This document shows, piece by piece, positions 43,103 to 53,413 of a DNA stretch of 64,000 nucleotides. Every line of letters begins with the position of its first letter. The first letter of the stretch is position 1. Position numbers and translations under genes: made by a program. A model generated the notes under the pieces. The model was given only the letters and a program-made list of their open reading frames with translations, was not told the DNA's origin and ran no database searches. Source of the DNA: Cryomorphaceae bacterium (lineage in GTDB: Bacteria > Bacteroidota > Bacteroidia > Flavobacteriales_D > Sanyastnellaceae). The stretch lies in the NCBI GenBank assembly GCA_016124575.1, contig WGNM01000033.1, positions 1 to 64,000 on the forward strand. Direction: 5' to 3'.

Positions 43103-45712
43103 ATGGAATCAGCGAAAATACGTCAGACTTTTTTCGATTTCTTTGCGTCGAAAGGACATGAAATCGTTCCTTCAGCGCCGATGGTGGTGAAAGATGACCC
43201 GACTTTGATGTTCACCAATGCGGGCATGAACCAGTTCAAAGATCTCTTTTTGGGCAATGCACCAATCAAACATGCGCGCATCGGAAATACCCAGAAATGT
43301 CTGCGAGTGAGCGGTAAGCACAACGACCTAGAAGAAGTGGGTGTTGATACCTACCACCACACAATGTTCGAAATGCTCGGCAACTGGTCGTTTGGCGATT
43401 ATTTCAAGAAAGAGGCGATTGAATGGGCGTGGGAACTGCTAACCGTTTCATACGGACTTGATAAAGATCGCCTGTACATCACTGTTTTTGGCGGTGATGA
43501 AGGAGATGGCCTCGCGGCCGATGAAGATGCACGGACTATTTGGTTGAACTTGGTGCCTGAAAACCGCATCCTCAAATGCAGCAAAAAAGATAATTTCTGG
43601 GAGATGGGTGAAACGGGTCCATGCGGTCCGTGTTCTGAAATACACGTCGACATTCGCAGTGATGCCGACCGTGCTGCTATTCCTGGAGCCGACCTGGTGA
43701 ACAATGATCACCCTCAAGTTATCGAAATCTGGAACTTGGTGTTCATGGAGTTCAACCGCATGTCTGACGGACGTTTGGTGGGCCTTCCAAACAAACACAT
43801 CGATACCGGAATGGGGCTTGAGCGACTTGCAGTGGCACTTCAAGGAAAAAAATCGAATTACGATACCGATATCTTCGCTCCTTTTATTCAAGCACTTTCA
43901 AAAAGATCGGGCATTGAATACACGTTTGGAGATGGAAAGTCGGACGTGGCAATGCGGGTGATCTCTGACCACTTGCGGGCGGTGGCGTTTAGCATTGCCG
44001 ACGGACAACTTCCGTCTAACAGCGGTGCTGGTTATGTGATTCGCCGCATTTTACGTCGTGCCATACGCTATGCTTTCAGCTTTTTGAATCTGAAGGAGGC
44101 ATTTATTTATGAGCTAGTGGAGTTGCTGGCAGCGCGCATGGGACATGCTTTTCCGGAGCTTGTGAAGCAACAAGACATCATCACAAAGGTGATCAAGGAA
44201 GAGGAAGAAGCGTTTTTGCGTACCCTCGACAAAGGCATATCTCGTTTAGATGATACAATCAAAAATTTGAAAGGCACTGAGCTGCCCGGTAATGTGGTTT
44301 TTGAATTGTATGATACATACGGTTTTCCTGCTGACCTTACGGCGTTGATCGCGTCGGAAAACAAGCTGACCATTGATGATGCCGGCTTCACCAAAGAGCT
44401 AAACGAACAAAAAGAACGTTCGCGCGCTGCGGGTAAAATCGAAACCGAAGATTGGGTGGAAGTACGCCCTGATGTGGTTGAAGAATTTGTGGGCTATGAT
44501 CAGTTGGAAGCTCAAATTCAAATTACACGCTACCGCAAAATTAAGGCGAAGGGAAAAGAACAGTATCAGTTGGTTTTCAATTTGACACCGTTTTATCCTG
44601 AAGGTGGCGGACAAGTTGGCGATACGGGTCACATCCTCGCCGCTGGCGAGAAGGTAGAAATTACCGATACAAAGAGAGAAAACAACTTGATTGTTCACTT
44701 TGCGGATGTGTTGCCAACGCATACAGGGTCGACATTTAGTGCTGTGGTAAACGGCAACAAACGACTTGCTACTGCGCGCAACCACTCAGCTACGCACCTC
44801 ATGCACGAAGCTTTGAGAGAAGTGTTGGGCACGCACGTTGAACAACGAGGATCGCTCGTGAACGATGGATACCTGCGTTTTGACTTTTCGCATTTTGCGA
44901 AGATGACAGACGATGAGATAAAACGGGTAGAAGAGCGGGTGAATGCCGGAATTCTAGCGAATATATCATTGGAAGAACGTCGCAACACCCCCATCGATGA
45001 GGCGCGAAACGCTGGAGCGATGATGCTTTTTGGTGAAAAATACGGTGATGTAGTGCGTATGATACGCTTTGGATCATCGGTTGAACTTTGCGGAGGAACC
45101 CACATTTCGGCCACAGGAAGTATTGGAATGTTTAAAATCACTTCTGAAGGGGCTGTAGCCGCTGGTGTGCGTCGTATTGAAGCAATAACGGGCACTGCTG
45201 CTATGCAGTATGTGAACAATGAAATCGCATTGCTTTCTGCTGTTCGTGAATCATTTAAGAATCCATCCGATATCCTCAAAGCGGTGAATGATCTCGTATT
45301 GCGCAACCAACAATTGACCAAAGAGTTGGAGCAGTTCGAAAAGCAAAAAGCGGGAGGCGTAAAAGAGGAGCTTATTGGGAAGATTACGCAGATTGGAGGA
45401 GTGAATTTTATTGCTGAGCAGGTTGATTTAGGCGCAGCCGAGATCAAAGACATAGCATTCCAGTTACGAGCAGAGAAGGCGCCTTTCTTTGGTGTCCTAG
45501 GGTCGATGGCCGACGATAAGGTGACCATTACCTGTGTGATGAGCGACGATGTGATTAGCTCGAAAGGCTTGAATGCAACGACGATAATTCGGGAGTTAGC
45601 CCAGCACATACAAGGGGGTGGTGGCGGACAACCATTTTTTGCTACGGCGGGAGGTAAGAAGCCAGAAGGATTGCAAGAGGCACTAAAAAAAGCGGCCAGC
45701 TATTTAAGCTGA
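43103..45712 (+). CDS. alaS: Alanyl-tRNA synthetase
   Basis: 869 residues from ATG 43103 (MESAKIRQTFFDFF); a TTG 12 bases earlier extends the frame. Class II core (FTNAGMNQFKDLFLG, TVFGGDEGDG), editing domain with HSATHLMHEAL and CGGTHISATGSIG, and the C-terminal glycine-rich C-Ala part (IQGGGGGQPFFATAGG). Full-length. Confidence 0.97.
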   Translation: MESAKIRQTFFDFFASKGHEIVPSAPMVVKDDPTLMFTNAGMNQFKDLFLGNAPIKHARIGNTQKCLRVSGKHNDLEEVGVDTYHHTMFEMLGNWSFGDYFKKEAIEWAWELLTVSYGLDKDRLYITVFGGDEGDGLAADEDARTIWLNLVPENRILKCSKKDNFWEMGETGPCGPCSEIHVDIRSDADRAAIPGADLVNNDHPQVIEIWNLVFMEFNRMSDGRLVGLPNKHIDTGMGLERLAVALQGKKSNYDTDIFAPFIQALSKRSGIEYTFGDGKSDVAMRVISDHLRAVAFSIADGQLPSNSGAGYVIRRILRRAIRYAFSFLNLKEAFIYELVELLAARMGHAFPELVKQQDIITKVIKEEEEAFLRTLDKGISRLDDTIKNLKGTELPGNVVFELYDTYGFPADLTALIASENKLTIDDAGFTKELNEQKERSRAAGKIETEDWVEVRPDVVEEFVGYDQLEAQIQITRYRKIKAKGKEQYQLVFNLTPFYPEGGGQVGDTGHILAAGEKVEITDTKRENNLIVHFADVLPTHTGSTFSAVVNGNKRLATARNHSATHLMHEALREVLGTHVEQRGSLVNDGYLRFDFSHFAKMTDDEIKRVEERVNAGILANISLEERRNTPIDEARNAGAMMLFGEKYGDVVRMIRFGSSVELCGGTHISATGSIGMFKITSEGAVAAGVRRIEAITGTAAMQYVNNEIALLSAVRESFKNPSDILKAVNDLVLRNQQLTKELEQFEKQKAGGVKEELIGKITQIGGVNFIAEQVDLGAAEIKDIAFQLRAEKAPFFGVLGSMADDKVTITCVMSDDVISSKGLNATTIIRELAQHIQGGGGGQPFFATAGGKKPEGLQEALKKAASYLS

Positions 45713-45722
45713 CCGCCTTTAC
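45691..45722 (+). terminator. alaS terminator overlapping its stop codon
   Basis: AGCGGCCAGCT and AGCTGACCGCC form an imperfect stem around ATTTA, followed by TTT. The alaS stop codon (45710-45712) is within the right arm. Confidence 0.6.
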
Positions 45723-45762
45723 CAATAATTCGTATAGTTAGTTTTAGCGGGCCGAAAACCCT

Positions 45763-46209
45763 TTAGGCTGTGGCGATGGCTTTGCGCGCCCTGATTTCTT
45801 CTACCGATTTGCCGTATACGGGACCGTAGTAATACTCGTTAAACGCCAATCCGAGATTGAGCAGGTAGAAGACGTTGAATACAACGGCGAATATGTAATC
45901 CACCAATGTATACTTCCCAAAGCTTTGAGAGATTTCAATCAAAAGCTTAAAAAAGAAGTAAATGTTTACGATTGGGACAAAGAACAAAACGATGTGCCAG
46001 TCTGGTCGTCCAACCATGCGCAGCGTAACAATCAAGTCCCATCCCGGAACTACTGCCGCTAAGCCTGGCTGATCAGCCTTCACGAACATTCTCCATTTTG
46101 CCATCGCTCCCAATAAGAGCATGATTCCGATCAGAATCATCGTCGCTTCGTTTATTTCCACTTGAGAAATAGCTTCGAACAATTTCATAAGACTAAGTTT
46201 TTGTGTCAT
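45763..46209 (-). CDS. DUF5684-like small membrane protein
   Basis: 148 residues. ADQPGLAAVVPGWDLIVTLRMVGRPDWHIVLFFVPIVNIYF is the family pattern: Pro-rich loop, then two membrane segments. Three or four membrane segments in all. The start may be ATG 46188 (MKLFEAISQ). Role unknown; often annotated as a signal-peptidase-like or hypothetical protein. Confidence 0.72.
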   Translation of the reverse strand: MTQKLSLMKLFEAISQVEINEATMILIGIMLLLGAMAKWRMFVKADQPGLAAVVPGWDLIVTLRMVGRPDWHIVLFFVPIVNIYFFFKLLIEISQSFGKYTLVDYIFAVVFNVFYLLNLGLAFNEYYYGPVYGKSVEEIRARKAIATA

Positions 46210-46312
46210 GTAGGTCGTTGCCTACACTTGAAAGACGATGGCCTACATGAAGGGTTGCCTATGGAATGTAAAAAAAAATGGAGCTTGGTGTTCTGAGTCT
46301 AGAGACCTTATG

Positions 46313-48016
46313 TTAGTTCAACACTACCTTTTGAGTTTGAATGCCCTCAGTGGTTTCAAAACTCACAACGTACATGCCTCGTGGCAGGGATGAAACATCT
46401 TGTGTAATGGTTGTTGGAGCTTGGGGTGAAATGGTAATAATGCCGTATTCTCGAACTCGCTGGCCTTGAGCATTGATGAAGGTAAGTTTTCCAGAAAGCG
46501 CTTTATTGGAATTGAATGTGATGTTCAACCGCGTGGAAGCAGGGTTAGGTGTTATATGGAATTGGAGGTCTGTGCTAGAAGTCTCTTGAATGCCTACGGC
46601 AAGTTCCAAGGTTAGTGTTGTATCGAATTCAAGTTCGCAGTATGAGGCATAAATTGAAAGATTGATGGAGTTAGAAAACCAATCTTCGAAATGCAGTGTG
46701 TCTGAGTAAATAGTATTTCCATCAACTACCCAATGGTGTTTTTCAAATGCTTCGTTTTCTAACCAAACATCAATTGAGCCATCTTGATTCAATATGCCTT
46801 GAGGGTTAAAGCTTAAAACGGGTGTTGAATCGTTGCCCAAGCAGTCGAATTTTCGAAGCCAGTTAGACACCACATTCTCATCGCTGTTAATGGATATTCC
46901 GAAACCATATAGATTGCCAAAGGAGTCAAATTCTAAATCACCAAATTGTGATTGACAAGCGAAGCAAGAATCTACGTGCATCTCGCGGTAGTTGAGCACA
47001 TCACCTTCCAAATTTGTTACAAGTAGAAAGGCGTGGTTGAAAAGGCCAACGTAGCTCCATTTCTGACCCGTTACATATATTCGCTCATTTCTGATTTCCA
47101 GGTCTGTGAGACGCACATCTTTGAGCGAGTCCATATAACTTCGTTCACTGAGAATCTCACCTTGACCATTGAGTACCTTTCGCCAAAGGGTGTTGCCAGT
47201 GGCCAATACATTCGTTGAATTTAGATAGTCGGCGTAAGGATGAAAAACCAAGATGGAATCTTGGTTGAATGGAATTGCCAACGGCCAATATTCATGTAAA
47301 TTAGTATTTCCAAGGGTAACCGACCATTCCAATTCAAGCGCTTCATTGAACTTGCAGATTATAGGAGAATAAATCCAATCTCCCTGTCCTTCTACATCCA
47401 AATAGCTTCCTGTAAATAAGGTATTGTTATTAAAAACAGATAGGTACCTAAATCCTTCTAAGGCAAAATCCGTGAGTAAGTTACTTTGTTGCAATGTCAT
47501 AGTACCTAGTTCTAGATCAATTATTCCGAACATTGATTGAGCGCCATTTAGGAACTGACCTGTGACTAACAAATTCCCATCAGATGCAATACTAAGGATC
47601 ATAGGAGATATTTCTTCAACATCCTGTGCGGAAGCTATATCTGTTATACTGGCAATGGTTCCTGAATTAAGATCTTGTTCCAACAAATAGACTGTTGCTT
47701 CAGGTCCTAGCAGCACCCAATACCAACTTGAGCCCAATTGTACATGGGTATCTCGCAGTCCTGAAAACCAAAGACCATTTTCTGGAAGCAGTTGGAATTC
47801 AGACGATATGAGCTCTCCATCCAACGATCGCCACTCGAGCAATACGGCATCGTTACCAGCTGAATCAAGGGTCAAACAATAGGTGTTTAGCACATCACCT
47901 TCTAACCGCAACTGACTTCCTATTCGATTGAGATGCACAAGCTCCCATTGTCCGAATGCTGACGATTGCAACAGCAAGATCAGATAAAACAGAAATGTGA
48001 TTTTGAGTGCTTTCAA
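46313..48016 (-). CDS. Secreted protein with T9SS type A sorting domain
   Basis: 567 residues. Signal peptide (MKALKITFLFYLILLLQSSAFGQ), then a long beta-rich region with repeated WD-like strands (about 25-470) that suggest a beta-propeller of the kind seen in many Bacteroidota cargo proteins. C-terminal sorting domain from ITPNPASTRLNI to GIQTQKVVLN. Function unknown beyond surface location. Confidence 0.82.
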   Translation of the reverse strand: MKALKITFLFYLILLLQSSAFGQWELVHLNRIGSQLRLEGDVLNTYCLTLDSAGNDAVLLEWRSLDGELISSEFQLLPENGLWFSGLRDTHVQLGSSWYWVLLGPEATVYLLEQDLNSGTIASITDIASAQDVEEISPMILSIASDGNLLVTGQFLNGAQSMFGIIDLELGTMTLQQSNLLTDFALEGFRYLSVFNNNTLFTGSYLDVEGQGDWIYSPIICKFNEALELEWSVTLGNTNLHEYWPLAIPFNQDSILVFHPYADYLNSTNVLATGNTLWRKVLNGQGEILSERSYMDSLKDVRLTDLEIRNERIYVTGQKWSYVGLFNHAFLLVTNLEGDVLNYREMHVDSCFACQSQFGDLEFDSFGNLYGFGISINSDENVVSNWLRKFDCLGNDSTPVLSFNPQGILNQDGSIDVWLENEAFEKHHWVVDGNTIYSDTLHFEDWFSNSINLSIYASYCELEFDTTLTLELAVGIQETSSTDLQFHITPNPASTRLNITFNSNKALSGKLTFINAQGQRVREYGIITISPQAPTTITQDVSSLPRGMYVVSFETTEGIQTQKVVLN

Positions 48017-48222
48017 GTTAGTGGGTTACTATTAGAGGTACAAACTGGCTCGGGCCATTGGAAATGTCAATTTGCAAAATATATGTGGACGTATCATATC
48101 TCTTGTCTTAATATTTGACTAAAATGAAACATATTTCCTCCACTCAAAGTACATTAATTTGACTTAGCCGTTGGTTTAGAAATGGGTATTTCAATGATCC
48201 AGAGTCAATCCTCAAAAACCTC

Positions 48223-49389
48223 TTATTCTATCACCGCATATTTCTTCACCAGTGCCGCTTCAATCTTATCCGGACAAAGTATAATAAGTCGTTCAATCAC
48301 ATTGCGCAGTTCGCGGATGTTACCTGTCCACTCACCTCTTTGAAGCTCTTTCAAGGCGTCGGGCGTTATGACTTTATCGGGCATGCCATATTCACCACAT
48401 ATTTGTGTGATGAAATGTTGAGCCAGCAGCGGAATGTCTTCCAGTCGATCTTTGAGCGATGGGACATGGATGGGAATAACATTCAGGCGGTGAAACAAAT
48501 CTTCTCTGAAGTTGCCTTCTTTGATTTCCTTCTTTAAGTCTTTATTGGTGGCAGCAACCACGCGGACATTCACCGAAAAGTCTTTGTCGCCGCCAACGCG
48601 CGATATTTTGTTCTCTTGCAATGCGCGCAGCACTTTGGCTTGTGCAGATAGACTCATGTCGCCAATTTCATCCATGAAGAGTGTGCCGCCATCAGCCAGT
48701 TCAAATTTACCAGCTCGCTGCTTTATGGCCGATGTAAAAGCCCCTTTTTCATGTCCGAAAAGCTCACTTTCAATAAGTTCAGACGGAATTGCAGCACAAT
48801 TTATTTCGATAAAAGGAGCGTCGGCACGGTTGCTTTTTTCATGCAGTTGGCGAGCTACGAGCTCTTTACCCGATCCATTTCCACCTGTAATAAGCACCCG
48901 TGCTTCTGTTGGTGCAACGGTATCAATCATGGTTTTAATCTCTGCAATGGCAGTCGACTCGCCAACAATTTCGCTGGTGAGCTGCTTCTGGATTTTGCGC
49001 TTTAAAGTTTTGGTCTCCTTCACCAATGCCACTTGATCGGTAGCGTTGCGCAGGGTAACCAAGATGCGGTTCAAATCAAGAGGCTTTTGAATGAAATCAT
49101 AGGCTCCCTTTTTCAAAGCTTCAACCGCCGTTTCAACGGTTCCATGTCCGGATATCATCACCACCGATGAAGTTACCCCCCGCATGGTCAATCGTTCCAA
49201 AACCTCTATGCCATCCATGCCCGGCATTTTGATGTCACAAAAAATCAGGTCGTACTGACCCTCAAGGGCTTTTTCTACCCCATCTTTTCCATTTTCAGCA
49301 ACATCAACTTTGCATTTTTCGTATTCGAGAATCTCTTTGAGGCTGGAACGGATGCCCGCTTCGTCGTCGATGATAAGTACTTTAGACAT
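48223..49389 (-). CDS. Sigma-54-dependent response regulator lacking the Fis-type DNA-binding domain
   Basis: 388 residues. Receiver with D52 (FCDIKMPG); AAA+ domain with GGNGSGKE (169-176), the sigma-54 contact loop GAFTSA (216-221) and DGGTLFMDEIGD. The protein ends IEAALVKKYAVIE directly after the AAA+ lid; the usual C-terminal Fis helix-turn-helix (about 60 residues) is absent and no such sequence follows in any frame. It would activate sigma-54 polymerase from solution or bind DNA through a partner, as in Helicobacter FlgR. Last gene of the ABC-Ppx run. Confidence 0.9.
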   Translation of the reverse strand: MSKVLIIDDEAGIRSSLKEILEYEKCKVDVAENGKDGVEKALEGQYDLIFCDIKMPGMDGIEVLERLTMRGVTSSVVMISGHGTVETAVEALKKGAYDFIQKPLDLNRILVTLRNATDQVALVKETKTLKRKIQKQLTSEIVGESTAIAEIKTMIDTVAPTEARVLITGGNGSGKELVARQLHEKSNRADAPFIEINCAAIPSELIESELFGHEKGAFTSAIKQRAGKFELADGGTLFMDEIGDMSLSAQAKVLRALQENKISRVGGDKDFSVNVRVVAATNKDLKKEIKEGNFREDLFHRLNVIPIHVPSLKDRLEDIPLLAQHFITQICGEYGMPDKVITPDALKELQRGEWTGNIRELRNVIERLIILCPDKIEAALVKKYAVIE

Positions 49390-49421
49390 GTATCAATTTC
49401 TTTGTTGCGAAGTTATCAATT

Positions 49422-50348
49422 TCAACTTACCTCTTTGTTGAGAATGCCGGCAATCACACCTTCTTTTAGTGCGTATTCAGATTGAAACATGCGAACGATA
49501 TGAAAACGAGTCACGAGGTGCTGAATCACAATGCTGGCAAGTACAATGTAGTCTACACGCAGGGGTAGCATGCCGCGCATCGCCAACCTTGTTTCACGAC
49601 TCGAAATGAGCAGGTAACGATGTATTTCTTCAAAAACGGCCAGGGGTATCTCATTCGAGAGCCCGCGAACCGCGGGGATGCGACCTGCTGAATGGAATAA
49701 ATCAACCAGGGTGTCGAATGATCCTGAGGAGCCTATCAATCGGACAATTGGGTATTGCTCCAAAGCTGATTCAAGTGGCTTTAAGATGTCATCCAAATAC
49801 AAGCATAACTTCTGAATCTGCTCAGGGGTGATGGGGTCGTCGGGTTCTACATATTCATACAAGCGCGCAACGCCAATGGGAAAACTGGCTTTCCATTTTA
49901 TGCCATCGGCGCTAGCCACTATAAACTCTGTGCTGCCTCCTCCTATGTCGACAATCAAATCGTTGCCTGCTCCGGCATCTATGGTTTGCCGCACTCCGTC
50001 GTATATCAATTGCGCCTCTCGATCTCCATCTATAACCACTACGTCGAGTCCCAATTCTTGTTTTACATGTTGTATAAACAGCTCTCCATTTCCTGCTTCC
50101 CGCATGGCGGAAGTGGCAAAAACAATGGTTTTCTTTACGTCGAAATTCAAGAGGTTGTTGTAATGCACTTTCATGGCATCCAACGCACGCGCCATCCGCT
50201 CAACACGTATATTCCCATCGGTAAATCCACCGTGGCCAAGCTTCACCGAAACTTTGTTGCCGAATACTTTGGTCCACCCTGTTGCGGTGGTGTCTGCAAT
50301 CAGTAGGTTAAAGGTGTTGGTGCCGCAATCAATTATTCCGATTCGCAT
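49422..50348 (-). CDS. Ppx/GppA-family exopolyphosphatase/guanosine-pentaphosphatase
   Basis: 308 residues; ASKHA fold with IIDCGTNTFNLLIA, DIGGGSTEFIVA and GSSGSFDTL motifs. It breaks down polyphosphate or pppGpp. Only the first two domains are present (the short form, lacking the HD domain of E. coli Ppx). It follows the ABC permease gene by 2 bases. Confidence 0.9.
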   Translation of the reverse strand: MRIGIIDCGTNTFNLLIADTTATGWTKVFGNKVSVKLGHGGFTDGNIRVERMARALDAMKVHYNNLLNFDVKKTIVFATSAMREAGNGELFIQHVKQELGLDVVVIDGDREAQLIYDGVRQTIDAGAGNDLIVDIGGGSTEFIVASADGIKWKASFPIGVARLYEYVEPDDPITPEQIQKLCLYLDDILKPLESALEQYPIVRLIGSSGSFDTLVDLFHSAGRIPAVRGLSNEIPLAVFEEIHRYLLISSRETRLAMRGMLPLRVDYIVLASIVIQHLVTRFHIVRMFQSEYALKEGVIAGILNKEVS

Positions 50349-50350
50349 GG

Positions 50351-51685
50351 TTAGGCTTTATAGAAAATCCATTTCCAGATTTCTTTGTAACTCGGACGTT
50401 TGCCGTACATCAAAATGCCCACGCGATATACCTTTCCTGCAAGCCATGTAAGGGCCACAACGGTGCCTGCCAACAAAGCCAACGAGACAATGAGCTCCCA
50501 CACAGGTACGTTACCAACTGCAACGCGCACCATCATCACCGTGGGTGAGGTAAAGGGCACAAATGAAGCTATGTATGCTGCGGTACCTTCGGGGTTGTTG
50601 ACACTCAAAATGGCAAGGAAGTACGAGAAGAACAACGGCATCATGATGGGCATCATGAATTGTTGAGTGTCTGTTTCGCTATCTACGGCAGCGCCTATCG
50701 CGGCAAACAATGATGCGTACAAGAGGTAACCTCCTACGAAGTAGAGCAAAAACATACTAAGCATCAAGGGCCAGTTGATGGCAACCAACAATTGAAAGCC
50801 TTCTTGCTGCGCCAAGTAGCTGGCGAAATCGGCGTTTTGAGGCAGTTGCTGTTGCATGCTGGCTGCCTGCTCAAAAGCGCCCGACTCGAATAAGCTGCCG
50901 GCGATAAAGAAGATGATCATGGAGAACACCACCCAAATCAAAAATTGCGTGATGGCCACCAATGCAATTCCGATGATTTTACCCATCATGAGCTCAAAAG
51001 GTCGCACCGATGATACGATGACCTCGATAATGCGGTTGGTTTTTTCTTCAATGACGCCGCGCATAACGTAGGCTCCAAAAACGAAGATGAAGAAGAAGAT
51101 GATGACGGCGAACACCATTCCAACACCTGCGCGCTCTTGCTCGAACTTATTCTCTCCATCTACGATGTTCAATTTATTCAATGAGAGATCTACCTTCATG
51201 CGCTTGTAAGTCTCGTAGTCCAACAGTCCTTCGCTCTGAATCTTCGCCCGCTCAGCTGCTTTTTCTAAATCGCGTTCTAGCTGCTGGGTCACATTCATGC
51301 TCGGCACTTTCTTGTAAAACAAGGTCGGATGATGGTGCTCGTAGATAGCTTCATCTACAACTACCATCAAGGTGTAATCTCCATTTATAAAGGTGGTATC
51401 GGCCAATCGCTCGTTGGTAAACCGGTAGACGTAGTTTTTGTCTTCGGTGTAACAATCGAGGCAGTTGGGGACAAACTGTTGATGCTCTGCGGAGTACCGT
51501 GTGATCAATCCGGGCTCATCAACGATGAGGATTTTGTTTTCTTGGGTGTCGGCCTGGGTGATGAAAATAGCCCCTGCCATAAGTCCGGCAAAAAGCAGCG
51601 GACCAACGAGCGTCATGATGATGAACGACTTCTTTTTTACACGACTAGAATATTCGCGTTTTATGATGAGGAAGATCTTGTTCAT
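50351..51685 (-). CDS. ABC-type exporter permease (NatB-like, ABC-2 family)
   Basis: 444 residues: one N-terminal membrane segment, a large extracytoplasmic loop (about 45-185), then five more membrane segments with VMRGVIEEKTNRIIEVIVSSVRP, a signature of this permease group. Forms an exporter with the overlapping ATP-binding gene (4-base overlap). Sodium/proton-linked or drug export are both suggested for the family. Confidence 0.9.
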   Translation of the reverse strand: MNKIFLIIKREYSSRVKKKSFIIMTLVGPLLFAGLMAGAIFITQADTQENKILIVDEPGLITRYSAEHQQFVPNCLDCYTEDKNYVYRFTNERLADTTFINGDYTLMVVVDEAIYEHHHPTLFYKKVPSMNVTQQLERDLEKAAERAKIQSEGLLDYETYKRMKVDLSLNKLNIVDGENKFEQERAGVGMVFAVIIFFFIFVFGAYVMRGVIEEKTNRIIEVIVSSVRPFELMMGKIIGIALVAITQFLIWVVFSMIIFFIAGSLFESGAFEQAASMQQQLPQNADFASYLAQQEGFQLLVAINWPLMLSMFLLYFVGGYLLYASLFAAIGAAVDSETDTQQFMMPIMMPLFFSYFLAILSVNNPEGTAAYIASFVPFTSPTVMMVRVAVGNVPVWELIVSLALLAGTVVALTWLAGKVYRVGILMYGKRPSYKEIWKWIFYKA

Positions 51686-52599
51686 GACGGTTGATTTTCG
51701 TGTTGTACAGCTTGAATAAAGACTTCTTGCATGGTAGGGATGTGGGCGATTACCTCTTTCACTTCTACGCTTGGCGTGATGGTGTTGAGTAAATCGTTTA
51801 CAGATTTACCTTCACCGAGTTTTACAATGGCTTCACCATCGTCATTTTTACTCAGCAGCTCGAAGCCCGACCACAATGCAGTAGCGAAGGCGATCATGTT
51901 GCCATCAAAGCGGACTTTATATTCGTTTTTGTGGAATTTTTCTCTGACCTCTTTCACGCTACCATCGAGTATCACGCGCGATTTATTGATGAGTGCGATG
52001 TTGTCGCAAATTTCTTCCACCGAACCCATGTTGTGGGTTGAAAGAATGATGGTGGTGCCTTCTTCTTTCAATCGCATGATTTCGCTTTTGATGAGGTTGG
52101 CATTGATGGGGTCGAAGCCACTAAACGGTTCGTCGAGAATAAGCAGTTTTGGCTCGTGAAGAACGGTGGTGACAAACTGTATTTTTTGCGCCATGCCCTT
52201 GCTGAGCTCTTCTACTTTTTTATTCCACCAGCCGTCGATCTCCAGCCGCTTGAACCATTTGTCTAATCGATGCTTTGCTTCCTGCTTCGACAAGCCTTTC
52301 AGTTGTGCGAGGTACAAGGCCTGCTCGCCAACTTTCATTTTTTTATACAGTCCACGTTCTTCTGGCAGGTAGCCGATTTGCGCGATGTGCGATGGACTGA
52401 GTCGTTCACCAAATAGCAGCACTTCACCGGCGTCTGGACCAGTTATTTGATTGATGATGCGGATAAGCGAAGTTTTACCAGCGCCATTCGGTCCTAAGAG
52501 TCCGAAAATGGTGCCTTGCTCCACTGTCAGGCTGACATCGTTCAGCGCAATGTGATCTGCGTACGATTTATGTATCGATTTTGCCTCTAGTGCGGTCAT
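51682..52599 (-). CDS. ABC transporter ATP-binding protein
   Basis: 305 residues: Walker A GPNGAGKTS (near 35), signature LSKGMAQKIQ, Walker B LLILDEPFSGFDP, H-loop STHNM. The C-terminal ~90 residues are the extra domain common in ABC-2 exporters. Heads the run ABC-permease-Ppx-NtrC. TAGATTTG (minus strand, 52616-52623) is a candidate -7 element. Confidence 0.93.
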   Translation of the reverse strand: MTALEAKSIHKSYADHIALNDVSLTVEQGTIFGLLGPNGAGKTSLIRIINQITGPDAGEVLLFGERLSPSHIAQIGYLPEERGLYKKMKVGEQALYLAQLKGLSKQEAKHRLDKWFKRLEIDGWWNKKVEELSKGMAQKIQFVTTVLHEPKLLILDEPFSGFDPINANLIKSEIMRLKEEGTTIILSTHNMGSVEEICDNIALINKSRVILDGSVKEVREKFHKNEYKVRFDGNMIAFATALWSGFELLSKNDDGEAIVKLGEGKSVNDLLNTITPSVEVKEVIAHIPTMQEVFIQAVQHENQPS

Positions 52600-52792
52600 A
52601 GGATAAGATATGTTGCAAATCTAGTTAAAGAGAATTGGCTGGTGGTGATTTTTACACAAGCGTGCATTTTCAAATGGGCAACGGTCACCAATAAATTACC
52701 TGTTGCCGGTGCAAGTATCAAATGAAGTTCCTGTTGAATAATCAGAAGAAAAAGAGGCGATGCAGGAAAAAAACATCCATGAATAGTTCTTA

Positions 52793-53407
52793 TTAAACCC
52801 AGCCAACAGGTTTTTGGATAACATATCCATCTTCAAGGACAACGGAGTCTTGCAACTGATGTTGCTTAAATCTATGTTTATACTGCCCTAAGTAGGTCGT
52901 ATGCTGGCTTAATTGCTTCAGATGCAGACTGGTTCTTTCGGGAGGAAAAAAGACACGGATTTCATGTTGTTTTTTAAAGTTGTTGAGAAACGCTATTGGT
53001 GGAGTAAGATCACTATCCCCTGTTACAAGTATTGAGATGTCACATTGATCATTCACCACATCACCGATTAGATTCACAGCGATACTTACGTCGGTTTTCT
53101 TTTCTTCAGGCACTTCGAATGTGTCAAGACAATTCGGACAATCAACTTCTTTCAACAAAAAAGTTCCTCGAATGATTTTAAATTTTTTGTTTAATTGATT
53201 CGCTTGAAACAATTTGTCTTGTCTCTTTGCTTTCGAATTCTGTGTTGGTGTCGCAGTGAAATACTTAACTGCAATCAATTCTTCATTTTCTGCAAGAAAC
53301 GAAGAGAAAAAAGCACACATATCTAACCAATAGAATTTTCGCCAATTTGCTGACTTCATTCCATAGTAGAAATTAAAACCATCAACGTAAAAAATGACTC
53401 TTTTCAT
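52793..53407 (-). CDS. NYN-domain (PIN-like) RNase-type protein
   Basis: 204 residues from ATG 53407 (MKRVIFYVDGFNFYYG). NYN domains are PIN-like metal-dependent RNases. Acidic motif FYVDGFNFYYG, SVAVN-type strand (TDVSIAVNLIGD) and TGDSDLTP supply the Asp residues. C94-type pair CPNCLDTF could bind a metal. The start follows directly on the structured RNA and its terminator (53414-53488), so the gene may be controlled by read-through. Confidence 0.85.
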   Translation of the reverse strand: MKRVIFYVDGFNFYYGMKSANWRKFYWLDMCAFFSSFLAENEELIAVKYFTATPTQNSKAKRQDKLFQANQLNKKFKIIRGTFLLKEVDCPNCLDTFEVPEEKKTDVSIAVNLIGDVVNDQCDISILVTGDSDLTPPIAFLNNFKKQHEIRVFFPPERTSLHLKQLSQHTTYLGQYKHRFKQHQLQDSVVLEDGYVIQKPVGWV

Positions 53408-53413
53408 TTTTTC

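Noticed and set aside
44695-45609. 304-residue minus-strand frame inside alaS
   Set aside because: A shadow of the alaS reading frame; Ser/Pro-rich composition, no domain.
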